From: Solirubrobacter phytolaccae
GTDB lineage: Bacteria; Actinomycetota; Thermoleophilia; Solirubrobacterales; Solirubrobacteraceae
Direction: 5' to 3'
Assembly: GCF_027587195.1 (NCBI RefSeq)
Contig: NZ_JAPDDP010000034.1
Location: forward strand, 1 to 64,000
Length of the DNA: 64,000 nt
Position numbers and translations under genes: made by a program. Under the pieces are notes generated by a model. That model was not told the origin of the DNA, did no database searches, and saw nothing but the letters and a program-made list of their open reading frames with translations. Of this stretch, positions 61,778 through 64,000 are shown in pieces; position 1 is the first letter of the stretch; each line of letters starts with the position of its first letter.

Positions 61778-63403
61778 GTGCGCTACGTCGTCTGTGCCGC
61801 GCTCGTCTTCTTCGCCCTGACGAGCCGTGCCGCGGCCGCGCCGTTCGTCGTCGGGTCGGGCGACCAGCCCGCGGTCGCCGTGGACGCGGCGGGCACCGCG
61901 TACGTCGCCTGGAACGGCCCGGACGCGCAGGACACACCGCAGTACTGCCGGCTGCCGCGCGGGGCGACCGCCTGCGACGTGTCGCTGGCCCTGCCGATCA
62001 CTGCCGGGACAGGCTCGACGACCCGGCCGTACGTGTCGCTGAACGGCGGGCGCGTCTCGATCCTCGTGCACCGCTTCGGCCAGGCCACGGGGATCACCCA
62101 GTACGTCTCGACGGACGGCGGCGCGACGTTCTCCTCCCGTGTCGCGGGCGGGAACGTTCTCATCTACGAGGCGGCGGACGGGCCCGGCGACAGCGTCTCG
62201 GTCGTGACGAGCGCGGACGGCCGCGGCGGGCTCTTCCAGAACCTCTCGCTGACCGGTCCCGCGCCGGCGGGCTTCGCGCTGCTCGACGCGGCGCGGCTGT
62301 ACTACGGCTCGGTCGGCCTGGACGGCGCCAACCCGGTGGTGACCTTCAGCACCGCCGGCGAGCTCGCCGCGTTCCGCCGCTACTCCGGGGCTGGCGACCT
62401 CAACGACGCCGCCAGCTGGTCGCCGCCCGTCGAGCTCGGCTTCATGCAGTACCCGCGACAGGCGAACGGCGCACCGGGCCTGTTCCTGCTCGCGGGCGAC
62501 GCCGCCGGGACGATGGTCGTGCGGCGCTGGACCGGCTCGACGTTCGGCACGCCGGTTGCGGTCGGCCCCGGGGACGCGAGCGAGTCGCACCTGTCCATCG
62601 ACGCGGGCGGACGGCTGCACGCGGTCTTCCCCGCGCTCGACGCCGCCGGCTACCACGCGCGGCACGCCGTCTCCGACGACGGCGTGACCTGGACCACGAC
62701 GACGCTCGCGAGCGCGCCCTTCGTCCAGCAGGCCGGGATGCGAGTGGCGGCCGCGGCGGATCATGTGGGCGTCGCCGTGTGGGGCGCGAGCGGGCAGATC
62801 GAGGTGTCGGCGATCCCGGTCGCGACGCCCGCGCCTCCCCCACCACCGCAGCCGCCACCGGCGATCCCGGTGCCCGAGCCGGTGGCCGGCAGGACCGTCG
62901 TCGTCCAGCCGAGCGGGACCGTGCGGCTGCGGCTCGCCGGCCGCTCGCGCTTCGTGGCGCTGACGGCGCTCGACGACGTGCCGATGGGCGCGACGATCGA
63001 CACCAAACGCGGCGCGGTCGTGCTGCACGCCCGCAACACGCGCACGGGCGCGGTCGAGACCGTGCGGCTCTCCGACGGCTGGTTCAAGGTCAGCCAGAGC
63101 GGGCGCGTCGTGAACTTCACGCTCAACGAGCCGCTCGCGCGCTGCCCGAGGCGCGGTGGCGCGGCGCAGCAGAAGAAGCCGAAGTCACGCAAGCTGTGGG
63201 GTGACGGCAAGGGCGCGTTCCGCACCTCGGGCAAGTACAGCGCGGCGACGGTCCGCGGCACCCGCTGGCTCGTGCAGGACACGTGCGCGGGCACGACCAC
63301 GCGCGTCACGCAGGGCGCGGTCACCGTGACGCCGAAGCTCCGGCGCGGCCCGGCCGTGGTCGTGCGCGCCGGGAAGCAGTACACCGTGCGCGCTCGTCGC
63401 TGA
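61778..63403 (+). CDS. Secreted protein, beta-propeller-like with a C-terminal FecR-like domain
   Basis: 541 residues from GTG 61778 (GGGAGGGTCG upstream). Signal peptide MRYVVCAALVFFALTSRAAA. The N-terminal 350 residues are blade-like (AVDAAGTAYVAWNGPD, ILVHRFGQATGITQYVSTDGG, SHLSIDAGGRLHAVFPALD). After a Pro linker (PAPPPPPQPPPAIP) a C-terminal domain has RLSDGWFKVSQSG, LWGDGKGAFRTSGKYSAATVRGT and RAGKQYTVRARR, resembling FecR-like domains of secreted proteins. Role unknown. Confidence 0.75.
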   Translation: MRYVVCAALVFFALTSRAAAAPFVVGSGDQPAVAVDAAGTAYVAWNGPDAQDTPQYCRLPRGATACDVSLALPITAGTGSTTRPYVSLNGGRVSILVHRFGQATGITQYVSTDGGATFSSRVAGGNVLIYEAADGPGDSVSVVTSADGRGGLFQNLSLTGPAPAGFALLDAARLYYGSVGLDGANPVVTFSTAGELAAFRRYSGAGDLNDAASWSPPVELGFMQYPRQANGAPGLFLLAGDAAGTMVVRRWTGSTFGTPVAVGPGDASESHLSIDAGGRLHAVFPALDAAGYHARHAVSDDGVTWTTTTLASAPFVQQAGMRVAAAADHVGVAVWGASGQIEVSAIPVATPAPPPPPQPPPAIPVPEPVAGRTVVVQPSGTVRLRLAGRSRFVALTALDDVPMGATIDTKRGAVVLHARNTRTGAVETVRLSDGWFKVSQSGRVVNFTLNEPLARCPRRGGAAQQKKPKSRKLWGDGKGAFRTSGKYSAATVRGTRWLVQDTCAGTTTRVTQGAVTVTPKLRRGPAVVVRAGKQYTVRARR

Positions 63404-63419
63404 AGCTACCTTGCGCGTC

Positions 63420-64000
63420 GTGCGCGCCACGTTGCTCGCCGTCGTGCTGGTCCTGATGGGTGCCGTCGAGGCCCGCGCGGACGCCTGGGTACCGATTGAG
63501 CACGCGCAGCTCGACCCGGTGCTCCGCGCCGCCGACGGCACGCAGGTCACCGTCTACTCGGGCGCGACGGATCGCCCGGCGCTCGAGATCGAGCGGCCCG
63601 GCGCGGCACCGCGCCGCGTCTACCTCAGCCGGGAGTGGGCGCAGGACATCGACGTCGCCGTCGCGCCCGGCGGCTGGGTCGCGGCGATCTGGGCCGAGGA
63701 GCTCGGCGGCCGGCTCGGGGCCGCGATCATCCGGCCGGACGGGCGCATGGTGCGACGCGACGGCCTTCCCGCCCGCTCCGTGACCTCCCCGAAGGCGGCG
63801 ATCGACGCCAAGGGCCACGCGACGTTCGCGTGGGTGGGGACGGACGGGCTGCGCACAGCCGGCTCGTCGCTGCGCCCGACCCGGGTCCGGCGCGGCGTGA
63901 CGGCGGCCGACGTCGCCGTGAGCCCGAACGGCCGGCGCGTGCTCGTGTGGACGACCAAGACCGGCGTGCACGCGCGATTGGACGGTGGGCGCGAACGGCG
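63420..64000 (+). CDS. Secreted protein, N-terminal part (runs off right edge)
   Basis: 193 codons visible from GTG 63420; TTG 63411 is an alternative. Signal peptide MRATLLAVVLVLMGAVEARA. Mature part has blade-like repeats (WAQDIDVAVAPGGWVAAIWAEE, PKAAIDAKGHATFAWVGTDG, AADVAVSPNGRRVLVWTTK), similar in style to the preceding gene. Starts 16 bp after it and is likely cotranscribed. Incomplete, function unknown. Confidence 0.7.
   Translation, partial: MRATLLAVVLVLMGAVEARADAWVPIEHAQLDPVLRAADGTQVTVYSGATDRPALEIERPGAAPRRVYLSREWAQDIDVAVAPGGWVAAIWAEELGGRLGAAIIRPDGRMVRRDGLPARSVTSPKAAIDAKGHATFAWVGTDGLRTAGSSLRPTRVRRGVTAADVAVSPNGRRVLVWTTKTGVHARLDGGRER

Overview
The window is about 73% GC by eye, almost fully coding, and rich in GTG and TTG starts. 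Same-strand neighbours often overlap by ATGA or GTGA. The gene content suggests a soil actinobacterium of the Thermoleophilia/Solirubrobacterales type: an actinobacterial type I fatty acid synthase, a WS/DGAT acyltransferase, an actinobacterial glgA/glgC pair, many secreted proteins with short Lys/Thr/Val-rich C-terminal beta domains, delta-60 repeat proteins, and a split phenylacetyl-CoA epoxidase operon. The lineage is inferred from gene families; no rRNA or tRNA gene is visible.

Layout. 1-3816 (minus) is the N-terminal 1,272 codons of a type I fatty acid synthase running off the left edge. 3817-12164 holds a transglutaminase-like gene, an FhuF-like iron-sulfur protein, two related secreted proteins, a phosphopantetheinyl transferase that could charge the synthase, a GH127 glycosidase coupled to an ion-channel protein with an odd pore, a SET-domain protein and a helical protein. 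12325-14829 is a secreted M6-type metalloprotease. 14899-18868 is the glycogen operon pgm-glgC-glgA. 18907-21176 is WS/DGAT coupled to tryptophan 2,3-dioxygenase. 21173-28685 is a run of secreted proteins: two delta-60 proteins, a 1,514-residue protein with three cupredoxin domains around eleven Ig-like repeats, and a small one.

28707-35269 (minus) is a six-gene operon for aerobic CoA-dependent anthranilate degradation: a two-domain aminobenzoyl-CoA monooxygenase/reductase, SDR, enoyl-CoA hydratase, acyl-CoA dehydrogenase, aminobenzoate-CoA ligase and a RidA-like protein. Tryptophan dioxygenase 8 kb away could feed it through kynurenine. 35309-41137 holds a sugar isomerase-like and a malate/lactate dehydrogenase-like gene, FadR and TetR regulators, an HD-GYP/HTH fusion, an FRG protein and an SRPBCC protein. 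41206-47141 has a PhoX-like phosphatase, an SDR, a PaaI thioesterase, feruloyl-CoA synthetase and an aldehyde dehydrogenase. 47209-49549 is a phenylacetyl-CoA epoxidase operon (paaA, split paaD, paaB, paaC) with no reductase gene visible.

49500-59966 is mixed: DUF1963 protein, GGDEF-EAL protein, a stand-alone copy of a domain of the DUF1963 protein, citrate synthase with a CGNR regulator, SDR, an epimerase/TetR divergent pair with two clear operators, a receiver protein, a trypsin-like protease. 60140-61735 is an MIO aromatic amino acid ammonia-lyase whose selectivity residues look like phenylalanine lyase. Two secreted proteins end the window, the last cut by the right edge.

The most unusual signal is a 60-nt intercistronic element present twice (32398-32457 and 48454-48514). 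Each copy starts 1-2 nt after a stop codon and ends just before the next ribosome-binding site, in the anthranilate-CoA and phenylacetyl-CoA operons. Its hairpin carries two compensated base-pair changes between copies.
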